Shown here piece by piece: positions 34,210-47,057 of a DNA stretch of 64,000 nucleotides; position 1 is the first letter of the stretch; each line of letters opens with the position of its first letter. Origin of the DNA: Balanoglossus misakiensis (taxonomy: Eukaryota > Hemichordata). The notes under the pieces were generated by a model. It was not told where the DNA came from. It made no database searches and saw only the letters and a list, made by a program, of their open reading frames with translations. Both the position numbers and the translations under genes were made by a program. The DNA is taken from assembly GCA_040954595.2 (NCBI GenBank), contig CM082597.2, positions 8,060,001-8,124,000 on the forward strand. The letters are read 5' to 3'.

Positions 34210-34746
34210 CTGAAATACAACACAAATCAAAGTTACTTGCATGAAGCCAGAAGATACAAATTATACTTTTGAAGCAGTTTCGTTTCCCTGTTTCTTTCAA
34301 GACTTTTGAAACAAGCCTTTGTAACAAGATTTTGTAGACTATGCAGTCGTTTTAAAGGTATACAGTCACCTCCAATTTACATAGGCCCATACAATCATTT
34401 CATTCAATGCTTCAAGATAACAAAAAATACAAAATGTTGACATCATGAACATTCATAACAATCCCGTGGTCACTGTGTTTGTTGGTGCAACCTCGGCTAC
34501 TTGTACTTCATTTAAAATAACATATGACACACTAATAGGGTGCACTATGCACACAACAGGCACAACTGTACTGTGCAGAGAGTCTAAGATGTTTGATGTA
34601 AATGACACATCAGCTGGTAACCATGATTAATCGTTGATCAAAAGTTCCTCACTGATTTGCTAGAAGGACAGAAACTTTGCAAAGGACTTATCAAATCTGC
34701 TGGGAAGTTGACATCACAAGTCGCCAACAACAAAAACAAAACTTAC

Positions 34747-34830
34747 CCTCATCACACAAATCACCCGTGTAACCAGCAAAGCATTCACATTCTCCACCAT
34801 TGCAGATACCATTTTCACATAAACACACAC
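34747..34830 (-). CDS. Block 2 e14: EGF-like domain
   Basis: 84 bp, phase 1 to 1, as block 1 e14. Confidence 0.93.
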
Positions 34831-35203
34831 CTGAGAAGGACAATAAACACATAAACAAAGTAAAACAAACAACAGAATGCGATGATCATGGTGATATACA
34901 ATCCAGTTGGTGTCATTTTTTTTCTATCGATAACCAAAGGCCTTACCCCTTGAAACTGATTTTTCAAAGATCTTCATAAATGCTCGCATGTCATGCGACC
35001 ATTGTACACTGTATACGATCAGATTCCCCTACATCTAAAAATATACACTTTTTAGAGTTTTTGTATAGTTGTTCTACATCCTTTTAGAGTTACATGTGCC
35101 AAGATAATTTGCATAAATCCTCAGGTACTTTGCATATTCTAACTCTATGAACACATTTCCTGCTACATTGACTTTCTCACTTTGCATAAAGTGTGATATC
35201 TAC

Positions 35204-35299
35204 ATTTGGAGCAGTCATCTCCACTAAAGCCCTCCTGACAGTTGCAGTGTCCTTGGAAACATATTCCATCATTCTTGCAGTCTGGGATGCAAGGAATCT
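35204..35299 (-). CDS. Block 2 e13: EGF-like domain after C8
   Basis: 96 bp, phase 1 to 1, as block 1 e13; the donor reads GTAGAT instead of GTAAAT. Confidence 0.9.
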
Positions 35300-35757
35300 C
35301 TGTAAAAACAATCAAAACACATTCAAAAGATGTCTGATGAAATCATACTTTATCAGGTAATACTTAATTCTCCACATACAAATATCACAGAATCAGAATA
35401 TTTGATATTTTGATACACAATATCATTATTCTATAGCACCATTTACTGTAAAATAACCAGTTAACAAAATGCATCATGGGCAAAATGTTGACTTAACATT
35501 GTCATTAGCATTAGAGTTTTGAACAGCGATCCATCATGTGTTTCAAGTGACATTTCAATGGTCAAAGCTTTGTTGTTGCAATATGCATACACAACTTATG
35601 AAAGTTTTCACCTTTTTGATGGCAAGACCAAAACATTCAAAGTCCCAGTTGCTCTAACTTTTAGCTATTTTTTTCACAGTATTTACAACTTGCATCATAG
35701 GGAGTTTGTTATGATGCCCTACCCACTGTTTCACACAATACCTGTGTATCTGTGTCA

Positions 35758-35965
35758 TACTGTAAAACACTTTATTTTCGCGAGTCAAAATTTTCACGAT
35801 ATCGAGAGAGGCCACTGTTTCACGAGTATTAATTTTCGTGTTTCATTTCATTCACTGCATTGTTATCTTCAAAACAATTTACGCGACTTTTTATTTTCAC
35901 GCTATTTTGGCTCTCGCGTATTTCGCGTAATTTTATTGCTCGCGAAAATAAAGTGTTTTACAGTA
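35758..35965. mobile_element. MITE family A, position 4, block 2
   Basis: Counterpart of 15670-15877. Confidence 0.9.
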
Positions 35966-36270
35966 GTTAAGAAGTATACAATGTATGCAAATTTAGCCAC
36001 AGTTACCATGGAAAGTTGAGACATGGCCAATCAGAGATTTTGCCTACACACTTTTTACCACTTAAGGGTATATTTCACACCACTTCTGTACCTTGCATTG
36101 TTGACGAATTATTGTTTTCAAACTTCATTACAACAATGTGCTCTCCGCCATGAATGTGCACCTTTAACCCTTTCACCACATGGTTTGATCCAAAGCCACT
36201 GTTTCCTATGACAAAGATGGACCTCAATACAGGGATACAGGGGTGAGAGGGTTTAAACATCTGGCAAATA

Positions 36271-36925
36271 TAGTCTAGTAAATATAGGGCTAGACCCACC
36301 ACAAATTGCAACATAATTTTTTTCTTCAGAATATACTTTGGAGAGGTGTCTAGAACAACATATTAAAAATGCACCCGAATCCACCTTGTGTAAATATGTC
36401 TAATTTGCATAAATTTAATATTAGAGATGTTGGGGCCAAATATCTAGAAATAAACGCTTTTTTCCATGATTTTAAAGTTTAAAAACTATTTCATGTTCAT
36501 GACAAAACATTTAGGAATACTGTCTGCCATATGTCATAGAGGTAGTTTTGAATAAAAAAAAACACTAGAATTGCTTGCGTATTACCCGATATACTGCCCA
36601 AATATGTTTTTTTAGGATTACTGTTCACCATATTGGATTTATGCAAATTATGAAAACTGCCCATGTCAAATATTATTCCAAAATGGTTCTTCATGCACAT
36701 GAAATATTTTTAAACTTTAAAATCATGGAAAAATCACGATTTATTTCTTGATATTTGCCCCAAAAATTATTAAATTTATGCAAATAAGACATATTGCCAC
36801 AAGGTGGATTCGGGTGCATTTTTGATATGTTGTTCTAGACACCTCTCCGAAATATATTCTGAAAAAAAATTCTGTTGCAATTTGTGGTGGGTTAGGTGCC
36901 CAAATCTCGTAGATTTACTAGACTA
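36271..36925. mobile_element. Foldback element F1, block 2
   Basis: Counterpart of 16183-16838. Confidence 0.85.
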
Positions 36926-36956
36926 ATAGGTGATCGTAATATTGATTTGTACTCAC

Positions 36957-37134
36957 CACAGGACAATTTTCTCCAGTCCAGCACAATCCCCTTCCTCCTG
37001 GCTTCATAGGCATAGGCAAACAATACATCACATAGACACTTTTCATGCACAGGACATGCACACATATCAGACAAACACAATTCATAGAACGGAGCTGGGT
37101 TTACTACACCATGGGCTGGCCGAAATAATGGTCC
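36957..37134 (-). CDS. Block 2 e12: intact C8 domain exon
   Basis: 178 bp, phase 0 to 1. Reads GPLFRPAHGVVNPAPFYELC, LSDMCACPVHEKCLCDVLFA, then YAYEARRKGIVLDWRKLSC. This matches the C-terminal half of C8 in kielin/BMPER (FYxxCxxDxCxCPVH). It is the only undamaged copy of the three. The N-terminal half of C8 was not found. Confidence 0.93.
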
Positions 37135-37316
37135 CTGTGTAAAACCAAACAAAAATAACAACGGATCATTTACAATGAGAAACTGTTTAAAGGTATACGG
37201 TCACCTATGGAAAGTTAGCAATAGTTACCATGGTAAATTGAGAATTAGCCAATCACACATTTTCAGTGGGAGGCACACGCGAAAAAAAAGAGCGCCACCA
37301 TATGTTCTCAAATATG

Positions 37317-37496
37317 CCATTTCGCGATATTGAGTGAGGCCACTGTTTAGCGAGTATTAATTTTCGCGTTCTCTTATTTCATTCACTGCATTGTTATCTT
37401 CAAAAAAAAATATGCAACTTTTTATTTTCATGCTATTTTAGCTCTCGTGTATTTCGCAAAAATTTATTGCTCGCAAATATAAAGTGTTTTACAGTA
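37317..37496. mobile_element. MITE family A, position 5, block 2
   Basis: Left-truncated as in block 1. Confidence 0.82.
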
Positions 37497-37763
37497 GTAT
37501 TACTAATACATATACACTGTTTTTACTCTAAAACGCTCAAAGTAGAAAAATAGGCATGAGGAAAAGAGAGACAGCAAGACAGATGTTTGAAGTTTCTTAA
37601 TTTTCCAGAATTGTCCTGTTTCCTGCAGTGACTTTCCAAGGAATTTCAGAGTTTGGATTGAAAATTGATAATACTATTACTAATGTTTCAGGAGTTAACA
37701 CTGTACGAACCCTGGTGCGTATATTGAAGACAGACTCTCACATTGTACAACCAAATGACTTAC

Positions 37764-37911
37764 ATGAAATCATCACCAGGATTATCATTGAAGTTGCCAC
37801 ACAGACCACAGAGTCTCCCTTTGTATGTACCATCTGCGGTGACCTCTCCAAAATGGGAGCCATCCCACGACACGCGAATACCAATACTTGTATGCACAAC
37901 CACCATCAACC
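37764..37911 (-). CDS. Block 2 e11: VWD second part (CGLCG)
   Basis: 148 bp, phase 1 to 2; RLCGLCGNFNDNPGDDF as in block 1. Confidence 0.92.
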
Positions 37912-38314
37912 CTGTCATGTTACGATGTAAAACAAGTATGTTGATATAAATCAGGTTATATGTCCATTAAAGCCCTTATAGCTGCCAAATTTCACATATT
38001 TTTTCGACACTAAAATACTTCAAATATGTTCCCTGAGCAGAGTTGGTGTAAGAATTAACACCTCTCCGCAACCCACTGTCTATGGGGCCGAGCCTCAGCG
38101 CCTATACATAAACTTTGTGTGTGTGGACCCAAGCGACTGAAAGGATTAATGCTCTGTGTTTACCATAGGCAAATAGTGTCTCAATTTTTTCCCTGTCTGA
38201 ACCTGGTATATGTCAGCCCTTTGAATGTGGTTACATGTTTTAAGTTGGCTAAACAATGCAGACATATCTAGGTATAAAAAGGGTTAAGTTCGACCTAAGA
38301 TTTGATTGACTTAC

Positions 38315-38611
38315 CTATTTTTTGTATACTTAGATCTGGTTCCTGCAAGTAAGGTAATTCTACAAGGCCTCCATTGACACTTACTGTCAAATCTGGCATT
38401 AGGTTGATCACCCAATCAACTAGTCTGATCTGAATGACTTGTGTCCAGGCAACAGCATAGGTACTCTTGCCATCATTCTGAACTATAATCTTAAAGTTAT
38501 TCTGATAACAATATTGTGATAAGACATAGGTACATGTCCCTTGGAAGGAGAAGAATTTCCCATCATATGTCCGGTAATGAGGATCTCCAAATACAATACA
38601 CGAGGCAGATT
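38315..38611 (-). CDS. Block 2 e10: intact VWD first part
   Basis: 297 bp, phase 1 to 1, TTTACAG acceptor, GTAAGT donor. Reads SASCIVFGDPHYRTYDGKFF, SFQGTCTYVLSQYCYQNNF, then AVAWTQVIQIRLVDWVINL and VSVNGGLVELPYL. GDPHYxTxDGxxFxFxGxCxYxL is the hallmark of VWD domains. Together with e11 this is the only complete VWD of the array. Confidence 0.95.
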
Positions 38612-39302
38612 CTGTAAAAAGACGAAATGCAGAAAGACTTAAAGGCATACGCCCATACATGGCTGAAATGGCGTATTTGAGCGTTCTATAGAACACATGG
38701 TGGCACTCTTTTTTACGCGTGTGCCACCCACTGAAAATCTGTGATTGGTAGCTAGTCCTCAATTTGCCATGGTAACTATTGCTGATTTTCCATAGGTGAC
38801 TGTATACCTTTGAGAGTGTCTACCGAAGAATGTTGCTATGATCGCAGCATTGTAACAACAGACGTCAAATGTTACCAACAATTTGTAAACAAATGATATT
38901 CAAAGAATGCTTATTATGTACGTAACACATTCTGGACAGTTTTGAGGTCCCAGAATCACATTCTGTGTCTCTATTTGACTACTCTTTCTGATTGCTCACA
39001 TTTGATGGTTGAAGGACTTCCAAAGGCAATCTGGCTGGCGTTGTTTCACATAACAATTTCTTATATCTCTTGAATTTTGTAAACAAGTCCAAATCCTTAG
39101 ACTGTTGCTCCCCTTTGAAATCTAGTTTTATCGACTTTGGTAACATTTCCTGGGTTTATGACACATTATGATCACATTATGTCTAAATATGGTATAGTAT
39201 GCACCCAGACATAAGTGACACACGTCAGCCTCCACTATGTTTTCGTGTAAACTTGGCTGTCAGTTTTTAATAACCTCATAATATATTGATAATTAGACTC
39301 AC

Positions 39303-39354
39303 TTGGAACACATTTCTGGCAGCATTCACCATCAATATGGCCGATCTCTTCTTC
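39303..39354 (-). CDS. Block 2 e9: VWC-5 end
   Basis: 52 bp, phase 0 to 1, GECCQKCVP; feeds e10 in phase. Confidence 0.8.
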
Positions 39355-40059
39355 CTCGAAATATAAACAACAAATGAATTATTACCACAGTAAATACAAA
39401 TTGTATATCCACTGAGAAGACACACAATAAAACATCTATAGCACAGTGTCTTCAAATTTTTAATACAGAGAAACCTGTCTATTAAAGACACCTTCAGGAA
39501 CAGAAAGACTGTCCTTATTGCAGAGGTGTCCATAATGACAGATTTCACTGTAATTGTATAGAAAAAAATTGAAATGGGTAAAATGTAAGTGAATGGAACA
39601 TCCCTCTTCCATAATACTGAACCTTATAAACGAATGTGCCGCTATTTAGAATTAACATATAACAAATTTATCATTTCTGTTCAGAACAGTGATTGTGAAT
39701 TGATCAATTTCTGATGGACACTTGAATGAAGTACATTTATTTCAGATGCTAAACAATTGAGAAAGTTGTTTGGTTTGTTTGGTTTGATTACTACAAAAGG
39801 GCTGTCTTGAAAATCCAAATAATGAGAACTAATACAAAAGGGCTTTCTTGGAAAAAAAACAAATGATGAGAATTCTTTAATATGTTTTATGGAGTTGACC
39901 AAGAAACCTCAGTTGATACCCAAATCAAAAATATTCAGAAAACAGCACAAAGTTAGAGTTACTTGTCCTTTAAAACTATTGCTCTCAGGCCCATAAAGTA
40001 AAACAACGCAAAACTGAAGTCTGACCATACACTATTGAATTCATGACTGATAAACTTAC

Positions 40060-40158
40060 CGCTGAGCAAGTCAAAGGTTGACAGACTTCTTGAACGCAGC
40101 TCTCTTTACCATTGAAGCAATCACAGATGTCGCACCCCACATGCCAAGTTTCACCAGA
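40060..40158 (-). CDS. Block 2 e8: VWC-5 middle
   Basis: 99 bp, phase 0 to 0, same as block 1 e8. Confidence 0.87.
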
Positions 40159-40233
40159 CTGAAAAGTGAAAGTTCAAATTTTGCTGGAAACCCGGTATGC
40201 AGATCGTGTGTGTATAATTGGTCTGTCATAATT

Positions 40234-40530
40234 AACCCTAATGCTACTGGGTGTCATACCTGTTTAGAGTCTCAAGTCCCTTAAATAAAATACGTATTTG
40301 CCATTTTATCTTCTATAATGTATTTTGACTGTCTTGACATGGCTCTCATACATACCTAGACACACTTGGCAGTCTGAACCTCCCAGAAAATGAACCAAAT
40401 TGCACTGGTTTGTACTGTATTGGTCTGAGGGTCTTGGATAGGCCCTACTGATTAACACGCACTTGGCAGTCTAACAGGCCTGGGAGCCAGGATTCTAGGC
40501 ACCTTTCAACTGACTTGGCAGCATTAGTGT
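40234..40530. repeat. Dispersed repeat R1, block 2, second copy
   Basis: Counterpart of 20140-20436. Confidence 0.75.
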
Positions 40531-40798
40531 TAATTTACATTTCATTATACATTTGCTGTGCTACACTTATGACCATTCTCTTTACCTCTTTCGTATTTCC
40601 ACTTGGTTTTTTTGCAGATTACTTGCATGATAATGCGTACCAAACAAATAAAAAAAGGTGTATTCCACTTGGTGCAAAGACTGGCATAAATTGCTGATGA
40701 GCTAACACCAATGGCACAGCTCGGCTTGCATTGTGAAGTCTCAGCAGAATCCATTTTTGCAGAAAATTTATCATATATCTTAGAAATTAAATTGTTAC

Positions 40799-40936
40799 CT
40801 GATATCTCCTGCCTTTGTACATACAATAAGATTCCACAGTACATTTTGGACAGCAACTGCCATCTGGTAAAATCTGGTTTTCTAGATCACAGTTGATTTG
40901 TTCACAATTGGGTCTTTCACAGGTTACCTCTCCATC
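40799..40936 (-). CDS. Block 2 e7: VWC-4 end and VWC-5 start
   Basis: 138 bp, phase 0 to 0, same as block 1 e7. Confidence 0.88.
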
Positions 40937-41265
40937 CTTAACAGAAATTCAGAAAACATTGTATGACATAAAACAGGTTGACAGAGAGGATGAAATTTTT
41001 TCAATAATCTGTACAGTGAATATACAGGAAAAATAGCAACATTATTCAACAAGTTATACTAGTTATGTGAAAATGTTGCATCAAACTTTGATAGGGAAAA
41101 TGTGCCATTCAAAGTGTTTGTTTGCAGGTACTGAACCAATTTCAGAATTTTCAATAAATTTTCAGAATTTCTTTTAAATCTTAGGTTTTCTTCAACAGAA
41201 ATATTAGTGTTTCCATCAACTTGATGTTTTCAAAAAGAGAAAGTATTATTTTTGAAATGTGGAAT

Positions 41266-41478
41266 TACTGTAAAACATGTTATTTTCGTGAGCAATAAAT
41301 TTTTCGCGAAATACGCGAGAACCAAAATAGCGTGAAAATAAAAAGTCGCATAATTTTTTTCCTAAGATAATGATGCAGTGAATGAAATAAGAGAACGCGA
41401 AAATTAATACTAGCGAAACAGTGGCCTCTCTCGATATCGCGAAAATTTCAACTCGCAAAAATAAAGTGTTTTACAGTA
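41266..41478. mobile_element. MITE family A, position 6, block 2
   Basis: Counterpart of 21172-21384. Confidence 0.88.
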
Positions 41479-41563
41479 GTTTGGAACACGGTTATAATAA
41501 TAAACTACACGCAACAAACATTAGAGGTTCACCAGAAGACGAAGTGTTAGATCAGAAACTTAC

Positions 41564-41655
41564 CAGACATGTGCAAAGGCTGCAAGGATCAGCCAATGGA
41601 ACAAACTGTTCACCAGTTTTGTAAATCTGATTCTCAAAGCTACATTCCAAAGGAC
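41564..41655 (-). CDS. Block 2 e6: VWC-4 first half
   Basis: 92 bp, phase 1 to 0, same as block 1 e6. Confidence 0.9.
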
Positions 41656-41743
41656 CTGTAAATGGAACATGACAACTGGTGGTATTATCTAGAGGAAGTG
41701 GAAAGTCACTGACTTCTGAAATGTTCTGAATACTAGTACTCTC

Positions 41744-42385
41744 TTAAAGGCAATAGATCGTCTCACGCGCATGTGTGTAACTTCCCAGCAAATTTTCCGT
41801 TCGATGCATTCAAATAGTGGACTGCCTTCGCTTCCTTCCATATTTCATGCGCACCGTATAAGTAGATTCTGGTTTTGTCCCTCCTTTTTACCCAAGCTGG
41901 TGTTTTCTCACGATCTCCGACATAGATTATGGTCGCCGCCATCTTGTCTGTTGTTAGGACAGAGCACTGCCTTATGGGATTGACTGTTCACTAAATGTCT
42001 GTAACCAGCGGCTACAGCTGGAACATGCGTGTACGTGTGAGACGAGCTAGGTGCTTTAAAGGGCAGTGATCATCTTATGCGCATGTGCCAAACCAGAGAC
42101 TCTGGTTACATAAATTGTATACAGTCATTGCCATAAGGCAGTGTGCTGTCCTGACAACAGACAAGATGGCGACAACCATAATCTGTGAGTGATTGGGAAA
42201 AAACAGCAAATTGGATGAAAAGAAGGGACAAAACTAAAGTCTGGGTGAACATGAAATATAGAAGGAAGCGAAGGCAGTCCACTATTTGAATGTATTTAAT
42301 GCAAACTTTGCACAACACTTGGATTGGATGTAATGTTTGTACAAATTAAATACACACATGTGCATAAGACGATCATTGGCCTTTT
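41744..42385. mobile_element. Foldback element F2, block 2
   Basis: Counterpart of 21650-22291. Confidence 0.85.
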
Positions 42386-42526
42386 ACAGTTGTCACTGTG
42401 AGCATTAAATTGTATCAAGGAATACATACGCTCAATTGTATTGAAACTTTTTGTGTTGTAAAAAGTTACCACAGACACGCATTGCATGATTGAACACCAT
42501 ATGTTGATGTACATAAAAAAACTTAC

Positions 42527-42626
42527 TTGCACAGCGTGGACAGCATTCACCTGCATCACATAGGATTCTATCTTCATTACATTCTAACTCAGGACACAAT
42601 TTGACATCACATGAAACATGACCATC
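42527..42626 (-). CDS. Block 2 e5: VWC-3 second half
   Basis: 100 bp, phase 0 to 1, same as block 1 e5. Confidence 0.9.
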
Positions 42627-42986
42627 CTGACAGAAAATACACACACAGACAATAAGACAACAACTCATATGGTTATCAATTGATCATACACTTGTTAAAA
42701 TTCACACAAAAACATATTTATCAACATCAGTAAAAATTGAACAATGAATGCTGGACCGTTTTAAAATTCACCACTTTTGATTGCGATTGACACTTTTTTA
42801 AATCAAAGTACTTTATTTTCTTTGCAACAGCTTTGTGGATGTCTAACTGCAGGGAGATCTAACTTCAACCCTTACGCCAACATGGTTGGTCCAAATCCAT
42901 TGTTTTCTATGGTAAAGTTGGACTTCCAAACAGGGAAATGGGGATGAAAGGTTAATATAAGACTTGCATCTGGGTTATTCACTTAC

Positions 42987-43087
42987 CATACATATACATG
43001 ATGTACAAGGATTGAGTTTAAATTCTGTGCCATTATGATATACAATGCCTGTTGTATTACTCTCACAAACTCTTTCCAAAGGCTCTC
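42987..43087 (-). CDS. Block 2 e4: VWC-3 first half
   Basis: 101 bp, phase 1 to 0; VYHNGTEF where block 1 has VYQNGTEF. Confidence 0.88.
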
Positions 43088-43477
43088 CTATATAGGATAA
43101 AGAAGACATTATACGACACACATATTCACAAGTGAGCATGATTGATGTGAGGTCACATGAGTCTCAAAGCCAACTTTCAGACCATTCATCTCATGGTTCA
43201 TTTCCAGGAAATGCAAGTTTTTTTCAATAGTTTTCCAGGGCTTTCAGTAAAAAAAATTCAATTTTCTGAATTTTTTTCATTAGTTTTCTATGACTTTTGA
43301 AGCCAACAGCTGACATTTCCTGAGAGTGATTATGCAGATGACATATCAAAAACATCAACAATATTGCAGGACTTTCAGAAATAAATTTCATTTTTATATT
43401 TCTGTCTCTTCAACAAGTGTATAAACTTTGTCAATATTGTCAGAATTTTTTTTACACAGAGTTTAAAAAACACTGAC

Positions 43478-43565
43478 CTGTACATGTTGGGCAACATGCA
43501 GAGTTTTCTACTGTGACTCTCTCTGGAGGACAATTCAGTGTTGGTAGACACAGCAATATTCCTTC
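43478..43565 (-). CDS. Block 2 e3: VWC-2 second half
   Basis: 88 bp, phase 0 to 1; ACCPTC end kept. Confidence 0.85.
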
Positions 43566-43620
43566 CTGTAATCACATGTTATATGATTCAATCTGGTGTA
43601 TGTGCACCATTCTGGTCGCC

Positions 43621-43958
43621 TTAAATAGGTTTTCACTTTGCGCTAGGGGGTCAAATCACACTGCATTCTGGGTCAAAATTCGACAACCCACTGTAGTAAG
43701 AGATAGAAGAAATGATATTTTTACTGAATTTCATGACTTTCTCTGGTCAAACATGTCTGTCTTTGCAGTTACCATATTAAACTTATTAAACTTTTTTCAC
43801 ATTTTGTTATTTTTTCTGTTACAAAGTTTCAAAATGACCCATCCACACTTTAGCTTATGAACTCCCATTGTTTAAACATGGCAAAAAACGGCCATCTTGA
43901 ATTGCGTCGACCATTTGAGATTTTCACCACTCACTTAGGTAGCTTAAAACCTATTTAA
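43621..43958. mobile_element. Probable TTAA element T4, block 2
   Basis: Counterpart of 23540-23877. Confidence 0.65.
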
Positions 43959-44481
43959 GGTAGGGAGAATTATCATACACTGGCATCATGTTCCCATTTA
44001 ACTTCATGCGAAAGAGAGCCCTCACATCCATGCATTTTTTATGTATCATGCACGGCCTGGCTGCCCAATTAAGATCACTGCCATGCATTTCTGAACTGTT
44101 TTTGTTCTTGTGGTACACACTTTGCTATCCTTAAATAATTCTTATGAAAACACACCAGAATGAGATTTTAACCTGTTTTTTTTCAGTGCTTTGATCGTAG
44201 CACAGAGTAAAAAGCTCGCAAGAAATTCATTGTCTCTTCAAAGCTGATACAATTATTTTACATCTTTATATCCTTTTTGTTCATGATGAATTTCTGTCTA
44301 TGGTTAATGGAACAAAAATTGTCATAATGTTGAATATAAATTAGTTGTTGTTTCATTTGTAGTTTAATGCTCTGTTTCCTTGACAACACAAATTAAAGTT
44401 GTCATTATAAATATTGTATACACATGTTGGTTGTAATTGGAGAATAAGACAAGAATTCGCACATTAAGATGTCCATCTTAC

Positions 44482-44655
44482 CGAACACTGGCATTCCAAA
44501 CATTGGTCTTCATCTGGTTTAAAAATAGCACTTTCCTTATAAGTGACACCTCTGAATTCACAACCAATACATGCTTGACAACACTGGTTTGGTACTCGCA
44601 CTGGGTTCTCACATGGTGCTGGACATGTGACAGTTGTACAGGAGATGTCTTGGTC
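44482..44655 (-). CDS. Block 2 e2: VWC-1 end and VWC-2 start
   Basis: 174 bp, phase 0 to 0; CPAPCENPVR where block 1 has CPASCENPVR. Confidence 0.9.
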
Positions 44656-44924
44656 CTGTCAACACAAGAAACAAAAACGTCCAAGTTACAAACAAGAGAA
44701 GTATGTAAAGTACACTATAGCTACACAAGATAGCATAATCTTGTTAGATAACAAGATTAAAAATGATTATATAAATAGCCAAAAGTACAGATCTAGAAAT
44801 CTAATTACTGAGATATATGACAAGAAGCAAAGATCCACAAAACATGAAAGCTCATCAGAACAGCAGAATGTGACACTGTACACTGTGTTGCTGCACAAAA
44901 AAAGTCTTGGCATGTACACACTGC

Positions 44925-44996
44925 ATGTGCTTATAACAATCAAAGCCAAAAGTGCTCTGCATGTGCTTATAACAATCAAAGCCAAAAGTGCTCTAA
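44925..44996. repeat. 36-bp tandem repeat, two units
   Basis: Same unit as 24838-24945, one unit fewer. Confidence 0.82.
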
Positions 44997-45014
44997 CACA
45001 AGATATATTATTCA

Positions 45015-45372
45015 TTAAAGGGACAGAGTTTCTCTTCTTCCCCATTTTTAATTAATTATGTTTGATACAAGACACCGTTTATGTTATTCTACATGTGGAT
45101 TTATAGGGAATCAACGTTCAACCACACACTACTTCCATCCCACTTGTAGACGAGAGGGGAAAATCTCGCCAAAATGAATAATCAGTCTCTACCATTTATT
45201 CATTTTGGGCGAGTTTTTATTTTCATATCATACAAGCGGGATGGAAGTTGTGTGTGGTTGAACGTTCATTCACTACATGTACATATACACATGTACATTA
45301 ACATAAACAGTGTCTTATATCAGACATAATTAATTGGAAAGGGGCAGCGAGAGAGAGACTTTGTCCCTTTAA
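45015..45372. mobile_element. Family T3 copy, complete, block 2
   Basis: Counterpart of 24967-25324, TTAA at both ends. Confidence 0.85.
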
Positions 45373-45395
45373 ATCCACCAATCAAAGTAACTTAC

Positions 45396-45481
45396 ATCAC
45401 ATATACATGTTGTACAGGGATCATCTTGAAGAGTCCACATGTCACCATGGTGATACGTTGTGCCATCAATGACCCGACAGT
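45396..45481 (-). CDS. Block 2 e1: VWC-1 first half, junction exon
   Basis: 86 bp, phase 1 to 0; same as block 1 e1. Upstream partner in the array is e24 of block 3. Confidence 0.9.
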
Positions 45482-45847
45482 CTAAACAAAGAGACAAAGA
45501 AGACATTTTATACAGTGCTATGTCACTCTGGTTGAAGACATGATGATATGGCCAACAGGAATACCATTATCTGGGTGTTCAAATTATATAGAATTCTTCT
45601 GTTTTGCGGTATTAAAATTGTGTTTTATATTTTGTCATTTTTCTGATCAATATACTGGTATTGTGTAAAATTCGATCGATTGATTGGTGTGTGCTTTGTT
45701 CACAACCTGAGCACTTACTCAGCAATTGATAAGCCATACAGGAAAGATCACAACAAGTGATGACACATTGAGGAGAGATCACAACAAGTGATGACTCATA
45801 GAGGAGGAAGCACAGCATGTGATGACTCATCTAACCTGTCCACTTAC

Positions 45848-45940
45848 CTAGACATTTAGGACAGCACTGCCCTGGTACACATGCAAAATTAAAGATGTTG
45901 TGGCTTCACACACTGTTAAATTACAAGTCAAAGTACCATC
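45848..45940 (-). pseudogene. Block 3 e24: VWC-11 second half, frameshifted
   Basis: 93 bp against 94. Near 45890 the sequence encoding TTCSNF has lost one base and the cysteine codon, shifting the frame for the rest of the exon; the CCPKC codons are out of frame. Splice sites kept. Confidence 0.8.
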
Positions 45941-46289
45941 CTGTAAATACAAATTATTTAATGGGTTATTATTATAGAAGTTATGGACGACCATTGACCC
46001 TGACCCTGACCATTGATACTTTTAATAGTAAAGGAAAGTATGTGTGCACCAATGTTCATGATGCATGTAGACTAGACAATGTTAGTCCTACGTGTATAAT
46101 AGTGGAACATTTTTGTTTGGGTTATAAGGTCTCTGTACGTATGATTTTTAGTTTGTATGCATTTTTCCACAGCTTATGCGTACAGTGTAGGTAACTCGAA
46201 AAAAAAAACCTTAAGTCTTGGCATGAACACACTGCGTGTGCTTATAACCCTCAAAGCCAAAAGGGCTTTAACACAAGATGTATTCTTCA

Positions 46290-46620
46290 TTAAAAGGACA
46301 AAGTCTCTCTCTCTCAGCCCTTTATCCATTAATTATGTTTGATACAAGACACCGTTTATGTTATTGTACATGTGGATATATAGTGAATCAACGTTCAACC
46401 ACCCACAATTTCTATCCCGTTTGTAGAAATAAATAATTGGTCTCTACCATTTATCCATTTTGGGCGAGTTTTTACTCTCATATCCTACAAACGGGACGGA
46501 AGTTGTGTGTGGTTGAAAGTTGATTCACTACATGTATATATCCACATGTAGAATAACATAAACAATGTCTTGTATCAAACATAATTAATGGAAAGGGGCA
46601 GCTAGAGAGAGAGACTTTGT
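46290..46620. mobile_element. Family T3 copy in block 3
   Basis: Counterpart of 8113-8467 with a short internal deletion near 46427. Confidence 0.75.
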
Positions 46621-46638
46621 GCAGTGATGAGAACTTAC

Positions 46639-46815
46639 CAGACACAGGCAGGATCTACACACATCACCAAGAGGGTTGAAGCGATCACCATCAGCATACA
46701 AGATATTATTGTATTCACACAGACTACAGTCTGGACAGCAATCAGAAGCTGTGTACAGTCCATGCTCACATGTTACTGGACACTCTAATTCTGTACAGGT
46801 AATCTTGGAATCAGG
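46639..46815 (-). CDS. Block 3 e23: VWC end and VWC-11 start
   Basis: 177 bp, phase 0 to 0, peptide as in block 1. Here it continues the first half encoded by 47526-47614, probably the original arrangement. Confidence 0.9.
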
Positions 46816-46845
46816 CTGAAAGAGGAACGACAACAATCAGGTTCA

Positions 46846-47057
46846 TACTGTAAAACACTTTACTTTCACGAGTTGAAATTTTCACGATATCGAGAGAGGC
46901 CACTTTTTCGCGAGTATTAATTTTCACATTCTCTTATTTCATTCACTACATCGTTATCTTCAAAAAAATGTTATGCGACTTTTTATTTTCACGCTATTTT
47001 GGCTCTCGTGTATTTCGCGAAAATTTATTGCTCGCAAAAATAAAGTATTTTACAGTA
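46846..47057. mobile_element. MITE family A, block 3, proposed recombination partner 1
   Basis: TACTGTAAAACACTTTACTT to TATTTTACAGTA. Left flank equals that of 8691 in block 1, right flank is unique to block 3. Confidence 0.88.

Larger units (their letters stand above)
25721..45768. repeat. Tandem block 2
   Basis: Collinear with block 1 and visibly closer to it than to block 3 (shared lesions in e16 and e21, shared loss of five exons). Specific to it: the 2567-bp element at 26934-29500. Confidence 0.92.
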
